Position numbers and translations under genes: made by a program
In this document: positions 10,933 through 22,800 of the stretch, one piece after another
How positions within the stretch are numbered: the stretch's first letter is position 1
Layout: each line of letters starts with the position of its first letter
Assembly: GCA_030762895.1 (NCBI GenBank)
Contig: CM061069.1
Location: 7,741,438 to 7,805,437, forward strand
Direction of reading: 5' to 3'
DNA length: 64,000 nt
Origin: Sophora flavescens
Lineage: Eukaryota; Streptophyta; Magnoliopsida; Fabales; Fabaceae
Notes under the pieces: model-generated
Told to the model about the DNA's origin: nothing
Databases searched by the model: none
Seen by the model: only the letters and a program-made list of their open reading frames with translations

Positions 10933-12281
10933 TGTTGAGTCACCGGCAAGTGTACCGGGTCGTCACAAGTAATAAAATAAACACGGCAAATAATTACCGA
11001 GGTCGAACACAAGGATTGGGCTACCAATTCAACTAATTCGCGAGAAGTCGATACATTTGGTCAAGCAAGGAAAGTGGTTGAGGGAGAGAAAAGATAGGAT
11101 TGCAATTCAATTAACGAATCTAATAAAACTAAGGTATTAAAATCTGAAATTAAAAATATCTAAGGTCTCAAATCCACCTACCCAATCATGCATAATACCC
11201 AAGTGATGATGACTCTTCCCTAATTCAATTACAATGTCAACCAGGACCCCCAAATTCTCCTATATCCACTGTCGTGCTCCATAGGACGTATTCAATGATT
11301 GGATTAATTACTTACTAGGTCTTATAACCCTAATCATCAAACTCTATTAAATCTGGTTCCTATAAGGTTGCACCGATCTCCTACTCACTCTCGTGCAATA
11401 GTCGATCGATGATCCCAATTCAAGTTCTAAAACGCGAATTTCCTCCTAAGCCTCATCACGTTTAACTAGTCAATCACGCATGCATATGATCAATGTAATC
11501 AAATCAGAATTGGAAAACATTAATTAAGATAAGGGAGAAAGACATACATCACATCGAATCTACACCGCCATGGGTGGTTTCATTGTTCCCTTAGACGAGG
11601 GGATTAGTTCCTCATGCTCGTAAAGACAGACAAACAATCGGAATTCATCCTAAAAATAAAAATATGAAAAGAAAAGGGAGATGCAGCTCCAGAAATACAA
11701 GGTATCGTCTTAAACGCTACAAAATCAGTGGCTAACCAAAAGCTCCTCAATTCTGCCCTAAAACAGCAATATATAGGGTTCAGGATCTGCGCTCGCTCGC
11801 GAGGCGAGCAAGCTCTCGCGAGGCGAATATTAAAATTGGCGCGCTTTCAAATTGGACTCTCGCGAGGCGACACAGAGAGGATGACAATTCTGGCACATTC
11901 ATGCCTTCAGACTCGCGAGGCGAGTGGTATCTTCACGGGGCGAGACAGAAAGGACGACTGTTGCTGCTTCAGCTGGTCTTTAGGTTCACGAGGCGAGCAT
12001 ACTCTCACGAGGCGAGTATCTCCAGAATGGCAATTTCCGCTGTTTCTTGACTTTCCTTGACTCTCAGAGCTTCACTTCTAACCTGAAACAATAAAAAGAA
12101 ACAAAAAGCGTAATTCTATTCAAAATAGACTAAAAACTACTAAAAATTCCTAAAACGAGTCAAAGTCTAACTTAAAAACAAAACAAGGCCAATTTGGGCG
12201 AAATCGAGATTGAACTCGAATAATTAGCACATAAACCACAGTCTTACTAGTTATAAAACTAGATAAGCCAGAGGCTTATCA
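10933..12281 (-). repeat. 5' LTR of subfamily 2 element, left copy
   Basis: About 1349 bp, minus strand start TGATAAGCC at 12281 and end ACTCAACA at 10933. It contains the 13-mer array (11796-12016) and, downstream on the element's strand, a TATA-like run at about 11768-11776. Compared with its twin at 34685-36052 it lacks exactly one 19-bp period of the array. Confidence 0.8.
11796..12016 (-). promoter_or_regulatory. Paired 13-mer array in U3 of subfamily 2 LTR, left copy
   Basis: Units (plus-strand form CTCGCGAGGCGAG) at 11796-11808, 11815-11827, 11859-11871, 11912-11924, about 11932-11944, 11985-11997 and 12004-12016. Members of a pair are 6 bp apart (7 in one case). The pair nearest the TATA-like run corresponds to the last pair before the TATA box in subfamily 1. 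Every unit contains CGCGA, CACGA or a one-base derivative. Confidence 0.65.
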
Positions 12282-12973
12282 GTCTCTTACGGATCTTAAA
12301 TTCTTGAAGGCTATAAATACAGAAGTCATTGAAGATGAAGATAGAGAACAACCAGCATTGAAGATCCATTACTATGCGTATTCATTTCTTCATTCTTTCA
12401 ATCTGTATTCTTCAATCATTTGAAGTTATTACGCAGTCTTTCTAAGCTTACATTTAATTCACTCTTCTTAGTGTTAGTGAAAGACTTGCAAATTGTATTA
12501 ATTACAATCTTCTCTCAAACAAAACTAAGTGAGCCTGAAGAGGCTAGGTGAGCAAAGATTACTTGTCTTTGAGCCTGGAGAGGCTAGGTGTGCAAATAAT
12601 ACTTGGAGTCTGTAACATGATCAGTTATAGTGGAGAAAACTTGGTGCTGCAAAGGACTAGACGTAGCCCTAGTGTTAAAGGGTGAACAATGATAAATAGT
12701 TGTGTTTATCTCTCTTCCCTTAAACTCTTTAGTTGCTTTGATTATATTATCTCGCTTTCTAACCGATGGGTTAAAGTGTTAATATCAAACTGTTTTCATG
12801 TTGTGTGCTTGTGTGTTTTTCGTTAAAATCACACTGGACAAATCACTTGTCCGTGCAAAGTGTTTTTCACACTTGTCCGAACCTAGCTTCAGGTACCGAA
12901 AAGTTTTTAAGTTTGTTTAATTTTTGATAAACACAATTCAACCCCCTTCTTGTGTTTATAGTTGTCTATTTCA

Positions 12974-13183
12974 TAATTTAGTTCCAAGCTTGCCCCACAA
13001 TGTTCTCCAAAAGTGAATTAGAAACTTTGTATCTCTATCGGATACAATCATGTAGGGATCCCTTATAGTCTAACTATTTCCCTAAACAATAGATCGGCTA
13101 AATGGCATGCATCATCACTTTTGTGGCAAGGTATAAAATGAGCTATCTCAGAAAGTCTTTCAGCTGCCACAAAGATTGAGTCA
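12974..13183 (-). pseudogene. Host gypsy integrase core, middle fragment, left copy
   Basis: Same sequence as 36742-36951. The minus frame encodes AHFIPCHKSDDA, then FREIVRL, and the IVSDRDTKF motif with the second catalytic Asp of the integrase core, ending at KLGTKL. It sits between two copia insertions and ends on the high side with the target duplication agtca (13179-13183). Confidence 0.75.
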
Positions 13184-15202
13184 TGAAATGGAACAAAACA
13201 ACACTAGAAGGGGAGTTGAATAGTGTTTTCGAAAATCAGAGTTTGGAAGCACAAAACAAATTCATATTGGGTAAGACGCTTTATGACAGACGCCTTATTG
13301 TAAAGACTGAATTGCAACTATTCCACACACACACAACCAGGTTAGTTAAAACAATCAGGAAAATAAACTGAGTAAATAAGTAAGGATAGGGAAAGAGTAT
13401 ACTCAGATTTATCCTGGTTCACCCTCAACCTTGGGGCTACGTCCAGTCCTTGCCTTAACCAAGATTTTCCACTATAGCTGATCAAGGTTACAGACGAGTA
13501 TTATTTGCACACCTAGCCTCTCCAGGCTCAACCACAAGTATTATCAACAAGTATTCTTGAGACAAGCCTCTTCGTGCTCAAAGACTAATGAGAGTGTTTT
13601 GAAGCACAGCTTCAAGGTTACAGGGAAATTCAACCAAAAAAACACTACATAAAGTGAATGTGAATTAGGAACTTGGTGAGTTGCAAATGCTCTTCCTCAA
13701 ATGAATATTTCAGAGTGTGAAGAAGATGTTTGAGAGACAAGAAATTTCAGCTTTTGATGAGTATTGATCTCTTGTGATATCAAATGAATTCTTCAGAATG
13801 ATTTTTGCTGTATCACTTTTTGTTTTTCTTTCACTGTTTATACGTGTGTGTATGTCTCTATTTCTTCAGTCTTCAACTTCTTCAATTTATACTTGGCCAT
13901 GAAAGATCCGTTGAGAAAATTTGAAGTTCTTGAATCTTGTTCTCCACAAAATAGCCGTTCTGACTTGCCAATAAATGCCTTGAAGAACGTTGGAGATTCC
14001 TTGTTGATTTCTGATTAGAGCTGATAAGCTTTCTGGTCTTGGGCAGCGTTCTTTCCTTATTTGTGTAACATTTAGAAAAGTTCAGATAAAGTAACTTTTC
14101 CTTTGCTTTCATAAGGAAAGTCTTTTCCTGCTGTAATCTCCTTTTGTCTTTTCTTCTTTTTCAGATCTCGATTGGAGACAAAAGTATTTAATTAAACTTA
14201 TTTCAAGTTTAATTAATCTTCAAGTCAAAATCTATTCTTGAAATTCAAAATGAATTTCCTTCTGGCTTTTGGAGCGCTTTCCATCAAAGTGCTTTTCTGA
14301 TTCAGTTAGCACTTAGTCTTGGTTTAAGTATTATTACTTCTGGAGTGAGATAGTTGATATCAAATAAGTCTTGATAGGTTGGTCTGACATACTGTGAATA
14401 ATGTTAGAGACTCAGACGCATGTTGAGATACTCTTCAATTATGCTTTGGTCTGTAATCTTGATCCAAATCTTCTTTCATATTTCCTCAGAAGATAATGTT
14501 TGTATTCCTCGAATACCTTGATCATTACTTTGACTGATCACTTAATGCTTCGTTGGTCTTTAGCATAGTTAGTCAAGTAAGAATAAAAAGTCTTCCAAAA
14601 GATTATGCTTGATTCTACTCTTTGTTTACTTATGACTGAGTAAGTTCTTTTCCTTTAGCTTTCAGTTGCACAGGCAGGATAAATCCTTTATTGATTTCAA
14701 GTAGTTCCTCGAATGTGATCTCAACTTAACTAGTTGATTGAGATTTGAAGACACGATCTTGTCTTGACTGATTGAGTGTGAGATATGAAATGTAGCTCGA
14801 GTCATTCTTCAGACGCATAATCCTGACAGTCTTGAATAAAGGAGTTTGCTTCGACATTTGCTCATGATAGAATAATTCCTTTTGCTTTAGCTTTAGTGAC
14901 GATGACAATCCTTGATGGTTTGCTTTGAGACTGCTACTTGATGATCTTGTTCATCTTGATACATCTGGAAGATACTGATGCTTCAGACACATTGCAATTT
15001 AGACGTTTGTATGCAATCATTTGATTCTTTCATAATCTTTTGTTGACTTGTCCTTCTATGCTATAAAGATTTGGCTACACAACTCAAGTAGATGGTTAGA
15101 AATATTTATATGGTTCAATGTAAAATCAATTAAATAATGTTTGAGTTCATCAAAACACACAAGGGCCACAGGAGTGTGAGTCAGACGCATTATGACTTAA
15201 CA
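13184..15202 (-). mobile_element. 3' LTR of SIRE-like copia element, left copy
   Basis: About 2019 bp, minus-strand start TGTTAAGTCA at 15202 and end ...CATTTCA at 13184. The polypurine tract lies next to it at 15203-15216 (plus-strand ttctccccctttt). Nearly identical to 36952-38970. Open frames inside (13882-14112, 14726-14908) are not supported as genes. Confidence 0.8.
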
Positions 15203-15857
15203 TTCTCCCCCTTTTTGATGATGACAAACATTCCATAAGATTTTATATTGAACTAGCAAATGTAACAGATAAGATATTATCAAAATACTTCAAGTTACAG
15301 ATAGTTTAGAGACTCCCCCTAACATATGCTCTATTTGAAATAACGAACTATTTGAAACATTGAAGAGCATTATTCTATTTGCTTTAAATTACTCATGCAA
15401 CTTCATCTTATTTTACCTAGCTCTCTTATTTTATTTAAAATCTTATCTTATGTTATTTCTCCCACTTTTGGCATTATAAAAAATGAAAGTACTTTGGTAC
15501 TTTTGCGGAGGCATTTAGCCAGAAAACATACAAGCAATCACTCATAGATAAGATAAGCATCGAAAAGATAGACAAAAGTGAGTCCAACAGTAGGCTCAAT
15601 TAAAACTTTGTCCAAGGCAGAGACAGATATAACCACACAAAAAAAAAGAGCCCTCAAGATGGCTCAATAGATAAAACATAGATTCAGAAAAAAAAAAACA
15701 TTAGGTAAAAAGATCATCATTGAAGGACAAATTAATTCATTTTCTCAAGCAGTTTGTGTAGGAGCGTCACGACTTGCTTCATCTCTTGATGAATTCCTTG
15801 AAGTTCAGCTCTTGCTACAGGGTCACTGACCATTGCAGGATTTTGTTCAGCTTATGG
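15203..15857 (-). other. Non-coding 3' region of copia element, left copy
   Basis: Between the end of the envelope-like region and the 3' LTR. It holds the polypurine tract and A-rich runs (about 15640 and 15690). I see no reading frame worth calling. Confidence 0.6.
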
Positions 15858-18151
15858 TTACGCTTTGTCGATCAATCGAAAGGAATCGGCTACTTCCATA
15901 GGTAACATTGGAACATAAGGATCGAGAGAGATTTCAGGGCCATCATCAGTTTGCATTGCCTCATGGTAATTGCTATACCATGGCAGAAGTAAAACATTTG
16001 AAAGGGTTTCAATCAATGCAGTTGGGGTAGTCAGGGACACTAAACTTGTTTCAGAAACTTCAGAAGGCAAAGCTTCTTCTACTAAGGCTTTAAAAGATTC
16101 AATCTTTATTCCATTAAACGGAGAGGAGTTTGTTGCAAGAGAATTAATCAAGGATGGAGAAGACAGAAGGATAGAGTTTCTTGAAATTTGAAAAGAATTA
16201 ATTAGAGAGCATATGGAGTAATGCATAGAGGTTAGATAGGTGAACTGAGATAAGAGGGGTAGGCTTACTGATTCATAGTGTTCAAAAAGAGGAGTTTTCC
16301 ACCACAGACTTAGCCTTTCAACCAAAAATGGGGTGATCATAGTAGAGGACAAACTTTATGTTGATCTTTGAACAAGGAGAGGTTCTTTTTCATCTTCGTA
16401 GATTATGGAATCTACTAGCCAATTAATCAGAAATCTTGGTCCAGCACAGCACAGAAAGAAGGTATTTTGAAAGAAATAGATGCTTGGTTCATGAACGATC
16501 AGAAAGAGATAACTTTTGTACCAAGGGTACAAAGGCAGGGGTTTTGAGGGTCCTACATACCTATAGTGTTGCAATGCAACAAGGGTAGTTTTTCCAGACA
16601 GAGTTGGTGTCTTCCATTTTTGATATTCGATCCACCGATCCGATGCCTCAAGATCCCATTGACCTTTTCATCTTCAAGATACACAGTAACATCCGTGGGA
16701 GTACAAATCCTCTTTTTAATCTTCCTTTTAGATCCTTCCTCTGAGCTTTATCTAGAAGGAATCTTGGGATAGGGACATAGGTGTCATTTGCAATGAACTT
16801 CCTTGCCTTGACAGTTTCTTCAAAGCTTCTAGAGCTTAAGGGCTTCTAAATCTCTTTCAGATAGTTCACCAATTGTCTTTACAGGTTTTGGTGAAGTATC
16901 TTGAGATGGTCTATATCTAATGCACCGGTCATTCTTGTATTTTCCCCAAATTTTCTCAAATTCCAACAGCTCTTCTTTTTCTTTCTTCCTAAGATTCTTC
17001 AACCAATCTTTGTTCCCTTTTTTCTTGATGTACTTCTTCTTGTTATTGATTTTCTTCTTGAACAAACAATCCATCTTCCTCATTTATAGGTTCACTGATT
17101 TTTATACCTTTGCTTAGTCTTTCTTCTTTATTTCCAATACTTTCTCCTTTTCTTTTTCTAGACAATATTTTCTTCTTATTGAAACAATCAGATATACCAG
17201 CTACTAGTTCAGATACTACATCAGTTACTGAAGTTCTATCTAACCTTGGTTTCTTCAGTTTTCTTTCTTTCTTCTTTTTCTTAGACACATAAACTTCTTT
17301 GACTTTTCTTTTCAAAATAGAACTTAAGGGTTTATCATCATCCGAGTCATTAGAGACTCTTCCGGGGGTTTCTTCAATAACAGGGTTTCCAGCAACAACA
17401 AAATCATCTCCATATTCATTTTTATTTTCCAACTCTATAAGGGATTGCACTTAAATAACATGTATCTGATTCCAAACTTCAGATGTTAAAGCAGTTCCCT
17501 TATTTCTTAACAGTCTTGTTAAAAGCATAGCACAGGGATAACAAGTCTTTCCACTTGCACTCTTAATCATGTGGTTGAAAATAAGATCACTTATATCAAC
17601 TTGTCTAAAAATGAGAAGTCAAAATAAAGCATTTTTATCAGCCTTAGACACAACATTCAGAGAGCCTTTCCTAGGGGTTACACACCTAGTCAATATGACA
17701 TGTAAAAGCCTAGCGTTTGGAAGGAGATAACGAACAAAATTACTTTCAAAGACCTTTTCTCCAAACAAGGTGATATTAACTTCTTCCTTGTCTTCAAATT
17801 GTTCCCAATCGTCTGACATTCCTATTCCTTCTTGAGCACATCCAGTTGCTTGAACTATCTCATGGATGTCAAACTGGTGCCTTACTGCATTTACGTTTCC
17901 CGCTATGCTAAACAATTGTGCATGCCTTGAAGATCATAGCTTTTCCAAAACTCTTTAACAACGTGGGGATAAACGTTTTCCCTTATAGTGAAGAAGTTCA
18001 TCCATCCTGCGAACTCAAATTCAGGCAAAACATCTAACCCAGCCGCTTTGATTTCTTCAAATTTGACAGCATGTTCTATCAGTATTCTTATGGCTTTTGC
18101 TTCTTCCATATTGGGGAAGATAGAGGGGTTTGTTGATCTTCCTGAAGCCAT
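15858..18151 (-). pseudogene. Envelope-like / plant transposon protein region of copia element, left copy
   Basis: Same region as 39619-41942 but more damaged. The N-terminal ORF starting at 18151 (MASGRSTNPSIF) is broken after about 76 residues by a 22-bp deletion near 17932 relative to the other copy; the rest continues in another frame from 17915 to 17619. A Lys-rich segment follows at 17043-17450 and a hydrophobic, Ser/Leu-rich piece at 15858-16352. Many of the extra differences from the right copy fall at CAG/CTG positions and may be sequencing errors, so the right copy should be preferred. Confidence 0.55.
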
Positions 18152-18479
18152 TGTTGTAGATGGTAGAAGGTGAAAAGAGATTAGGGCAGAAGGAGAACAA
18201 AAGGTTGAAACTTTTGAGAGAGAGGAACTAGCCGAAGGGAATGAAACGTTTCCTCGTTAACTACCACTTTAATTGCCTGAGAGAATTTTTGAATTAATTA
18301 TGTCTTTCTCAGTCTTTAAAGAGGGCCCACATCATTTCAGACGGTTCCTAAACTAACAGACGCATTAAACAAACAATCACACAATAACAAATAAGATTAA
18401 AAATATTTCTTAAATACTTACTTGTAAGTGATTTGTCAAAAATCACTAACCTCATGTATTCTCTTCCTTTACTCTTTAC

Positions 18480-19815
18480 TCAACTTGGAGGCTTTGAAAT
18501 ATATACTCTTTTGAAACTGTGAGTAGTAAGAATCCATTTTCCAATTTCTATCAAAGGTATCTTCTTTGATCTATTCAATAAGTCCGGAAGAGGGATTATA
18601 AGATGTTTTGGTACCGGACCTTTTGGGTCCACTTTTATTAGGTGTTTAAGTCTGTGAAGACTTGACTTTTCTCTTATGAAAGCACTTGGACGTAATATGT
18701 CCAGATTTACCACAAAAGTTCATGATATATTAAAACAAGGTTTAATAGGAATTTTTACATTATCTCGAGAGTTTATCAAATTCTTTATCATTATTCTCTT
18801 CAATATAACCAAGATCAGTTTTGTCAAAACTAGATCTTCGACTTCCTAGAAGTTTCATTAGATTATTCTTGCCATTAACAAATATACCAAGATCATTAGT
18901 GATCTCTTCAACCTTCTGTTGAAGTTTGACAACTTCTTCGGATGGTGGTGTTTTAGTAATGATCTCAACTTTAAGCATTTCGCCTTGAGTTTTCTATTTT
19001 CTAAGATTAGTTCATCAACCTTAAGATTTTTCTATTCATGCTCCTTAGTAAGCTTCACATACTTGTTCTTAAGTTATTTGAACTTATCAAGAATAGAGTT
19101 GGATTAACTGAGAAGTTCATGATAGGCATCTTGTAAATCCTAAAATTCAGAATTTACCTCATTTTCTGAGTTAGTGTCTCCAAGTAGACATTTGAACTCT
19201 TCATCTGATTCTTTGTCCAGATCCTCCCAAGTGATCATCTTTTTGAGAGGTGGCATTCTATCACCCATTGCTTTGATAACTGCTTTCTTAGCTCTTATTT
19301 TATTACAAAATTTTCTCATATTTCGGGTTGCTTTAGAGACTTCTTCATCTACATCATTATTTTGATAAAGTTGCTCCTTTGAAATACTAGTTGATGGAAG
19401 TTTATCAAAGATTGTTGACAGATGTTTCTTCAGATGTTTCCTTGACAACAACATCTTCATCATACGCTTCTTCAAGTCTGATCCATATATCTTATGCAGT
19501 TTCAGACTGCTTATTTTATCATATCCAAAACTCGCTAAGAGAACATACAAGAAGATATTTTGCTTTTGCATTAAGCTGCACCATACTTTTTTGTTCAAGT
19601 ACATCCGCTTCTTGGAACAATATTTCCATTTTCATCATTTGGACTGGGAATGACCTTGAGATATGATCTCCCATGGATCTAGATCACTTGACTATATGAA
19701 CATCCTCATCTTACTCTTCCAAAGATTCATAGTCTTTTCCACTAAACATGGGTTGTTTACTCAGATATGTACCCTGATTGTACATACTGTTGCTTGAGGC
19801 TGCTTCACTTGCCAT
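18480..19815 (-). pseudogene. Copia gag region, left copy
   Basis: Minus strand from ATG at 19815. Same content as 42271-43608: an FSGKDYKYWK-type gag N-terminus, a long coiled region, then a zinc-knuckle-like CGKSGH segment. It carries stops and frameshifts, several of which differ from the right copy at CAG/CTG sites. Confidence 0.65.
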
Positions 19816-19850
19816 TCTTCAGAATCTTTTCCTCTACAATGTGAGGTGCT

Positions 19851-22800
19851 TGATAAGCCTCTGGCTTATCTAGTTTTATGACTAGATGAACTTGGGTTTA
19901 TGTGCAAATTAGTCGAGTTCACTCTCGATTTCCCCCAAATTATGGCTTGGTTTGTTCCTAAGTTGGAATTTGACAGGTTTTGCGTCTTTTGTGTAGTTTT
20001 TAGCTTATTTTGTATAGAATTATGCTTTTGGTTGCTTTTTGTGCTTTCAGGTCAATAAGTGAAGCTCCGGGAGTCAAGGAAATCCAAGAAATAGTGGAGA
20101 TTGCAATTCTGGAGACACTCGCCCCGCGAGTGTATTCTCGCCTCGCGAGAATGAAGGTCAACAAAGCAGCTAAAGTCATCATTTCTGGATCGCCACGCGA
20201 AAATCTTATCGCCCCGCGAGAGACAGCTCGCCTCGCGAGAGAATGAAGACTTGGAAGTCAGAGACCATCACGGCCTAGCCGTGATGAAGGTCACGGCTGT
20301 GACAGATTGAGGTTTGAAGACTCGCCCCACGAATACAAGCTCGCCTCGCGAAATTCCAAAATTTGAAGCACGCCAATACTCATTTTCGCGTCGCGAGAGT
20401 GAGCTCGCTCGCGAGCGGGTGAGAAACAGAATCCTTATTTAAAGGTGTTTTCGGATGAGAATTAGATATCAAGTTGTTAGCCCTTTGTTTAGATCAGAAT
20501 AGTAGTGTGAATCCTTGTTTTCGAGCTCGCGTCTCCCTTCGCTTTTCTTTTCTTCTTTTAGTTTATTATTATGGAGATTATTGCCGATTGTTTGTGCGTC
20601 GTCACGGGCATGAGGAACTAATCCCCTCATCCGAGGGATCAATGAAGCCACCCATGGCGGTGTAGTGTTCTTGTGATGTATGTTTTTCTCCCCTTATCTT
20701 ATGAATGTTTTCCAATTCTGTTTTCATTGCGTTGATCATATGTGTTGCGTGATTAACTAGTTAACGTGTTTGAGGCCGAACGGCGAGTCGCGTTTTAGAA
20801 CTTGAATTGGAATCATTAATTGAATAATGAGCACGACCGTGGATTTATTTGATTAGTGCAACCATATAGGGAACAAGGTTTAATAGAATCCGAGATTAGG
20901 ATTATGAGACCTAGTAAGTAATTAATCCAATCGTCGAATACGTCCTATTGAGCACGACAGTGGATATAGGAGAATTTGGGGGTCCCGGTTGACATTATAA
21001 TTGAACTTAGGGAGGAAATACATCATCACTTGGGTACTATACATGATTGGGTAGGTGGATTTGAGACCTTGGATATTTTAATTTCTGATTTTAAAACCCT
21101 AGTTTTATTTGATTCCTTATTCGAATTGCGATATCAATCTCTCTCTCTCAACCACTTTCCTCACTTGACCAAACGTATCGGATTTCCCGCGATTAGTCGA
21201 ATTGGTAGCCCAATCCCTGAGTTCGACCTCGGTAATTACTTACCGTGTTTCTTTTATTACTTACGACGACCCGGTACACTTGCCGGTGTCACAACAAGTT
21301 TTTGGCGCCGTTGCCGGGGATTGGCACAACCAAATTTTCTAATTCTTAGGGTAGTTTGATTATTTGGTTAAGTTATTTTTATTTTTATTTTTATTTTTAA
21401 TTTCTATTATTATTCTCTATTTCTTGATCCCACTTGGTCTTGGCCCTGTTTTGTATGCGAGGTACCCTTTCAAGGTGGATTGCAAATCATGGAGACTATT
21501 TATTTTCCAGCCTTGGACGGTGTTACAAAATATGACTTTGGGCCTAATATAACCCCTGGGAGATCATCGGCGCCTGGGACGTAATTGCCCTCATGCACAA
21601 GCTTATAGTGTAATCATGATGCATGAGGAGGAATGGGAATGGAATGAGCAAACACCATTGAAAGCTGCTCTAGAACAATATTCCCAGGAGCTATCCTCCT
21701 CTGAGGCCAAGGCAAGAGCCAACTGTGACAGTATCGAAACTGTGATGCAGAATTTCAAAACGCAAGTCGAGGAGATTTGCAAGCAGTTAGTACAAGAGTC
21801 ACATGAAGCCCAATTTGAAGAAAATCTGGTTTTGGGGATGGATCGAAATGAAGACGGTGGTAGTGGATTCCACCGCTTGCTAAGCAACCTAAAAATTTCT
21901 GCATTGGATAACTATGTTGGTTTACATGCATGTGTGGACATGGGTAAGTTAGACCCTCCCACTCGTCTGGCACACTTCCTCGAGAAAACACCATTTGACC
22001 CGAGAGGAAGAGAATTCATAATTACAAAGGTCAATGGAGTTTTCACACACTGGCTGGGTGGAGTTGATGATAAAGTCATATTGCTGCTACAATCTCCACT
22101 CCAAGTACCATTTGATCCGGGTGGAGAATCTCACATAATGAGCATCTCTTGGCCTCTGTACCATAGACTATGGGATCCAGGTGGATGATTCTTAATAAGT
22201 CAGGCTCGGGACGTTAAACAAGCGCTACTTGGGAGGCAACCCAAGTTAGGTATCCCTCTCTTCTCCTAACTTTTGGTTTGTGTTGATTTTGAGATTATTT
22301 TTTTTTTGTCACTCTTGAATAATTTGAGAAGATCAAGAGTTTGTGTATGAATGTCGTGTCGGCAAGCTTGTTGGATTTTAATTGAATTTAGCATAGATTG
22401 ATTGCATGAATTATTTTGATCATTGATGATTTCCCCCTAGGTTCTGAAAGTAGAAAAGTTGATCCCCACTTAAAAATTGAAAATTGAACTTTGAGATTTA
22501 TTATGATTGCTTGATTTATGATAAGTTTGGGGTGAGGGGGTGCACACACTAGGAATTGTATCTCGGTCAAACAATTTGCAAAATGTCCAGGTGAGGATTT
22601 GAGCCTCCAACTCTGTTTTTGATTGTGTGAATCACTTTTAAGTTGCACTTTCCCGGATTTGCTTGAATCTCTTCATGGTTTGCATGTTTATGTGTTGCAT
22701 CAAATGATTTAGGCAATTTTCTTTGAATTAACTACTTGGCCATAAATTGAACCAACCTTGATGAATGATCCCTAGTTATCCACATTGAACCTTGAAGCCT

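Larger units (their letters stand above)
6805..12281 (-). mobile_element. Non-autonomous Ty3/gypsy (Athila-like) element, subfamily 2, left copy
   Basis: A complete element on the minus strand. 5' LTR 10933-12281, tRNA-Asp-type primer site 10909-10926, internal region 8041-10932, polypurine-type aagtttggggtg next to the 3' LTR at 6805-8040. Perfect 5-bp target duplications gtctc flank it (6800-6804 and 12282-12286), and removing it restores the copia LTR. There is no protease, reverse transcriptase, RNase H or integrase frame; the internal region holds one decayed reading frame (9954-10730) and about 1.9 kb of non-coding DNA. It depends on another element for movement, presumably an Athila-type partner because the primer site is the same type. 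Confidence 0.8.
6164..12973 (+). mobile_element. 3' LTR of plus-strand copia element, split by a nested gypsy element, left copy
   Basis: The LTR begins TCGTTAAGTC at 6164 (expected TG mutated to TC) right after the polypurine tract. It is interrupted at 6804 by an element with TSD gtctc, resumes at 12282 and ends near 12973 in ...gtctatttca, after a caacccccttcttgtg stretch typical of SIRE-type LTR ends. Without the insertion it is about 1.33 kb. It contains two copies of a small inverted repeat AGCCTGRAGAGGCT at 12532-12545 and 12572-12585. To its right the host gypsy integrase resumes at once. Confidence 0.65.

Noticed and set aside
17043..17117. Small Phe/Leu-rich plus-strand frames
   Set aside because: They are shadows of the Lys-rich minus-strand envelope-like region.
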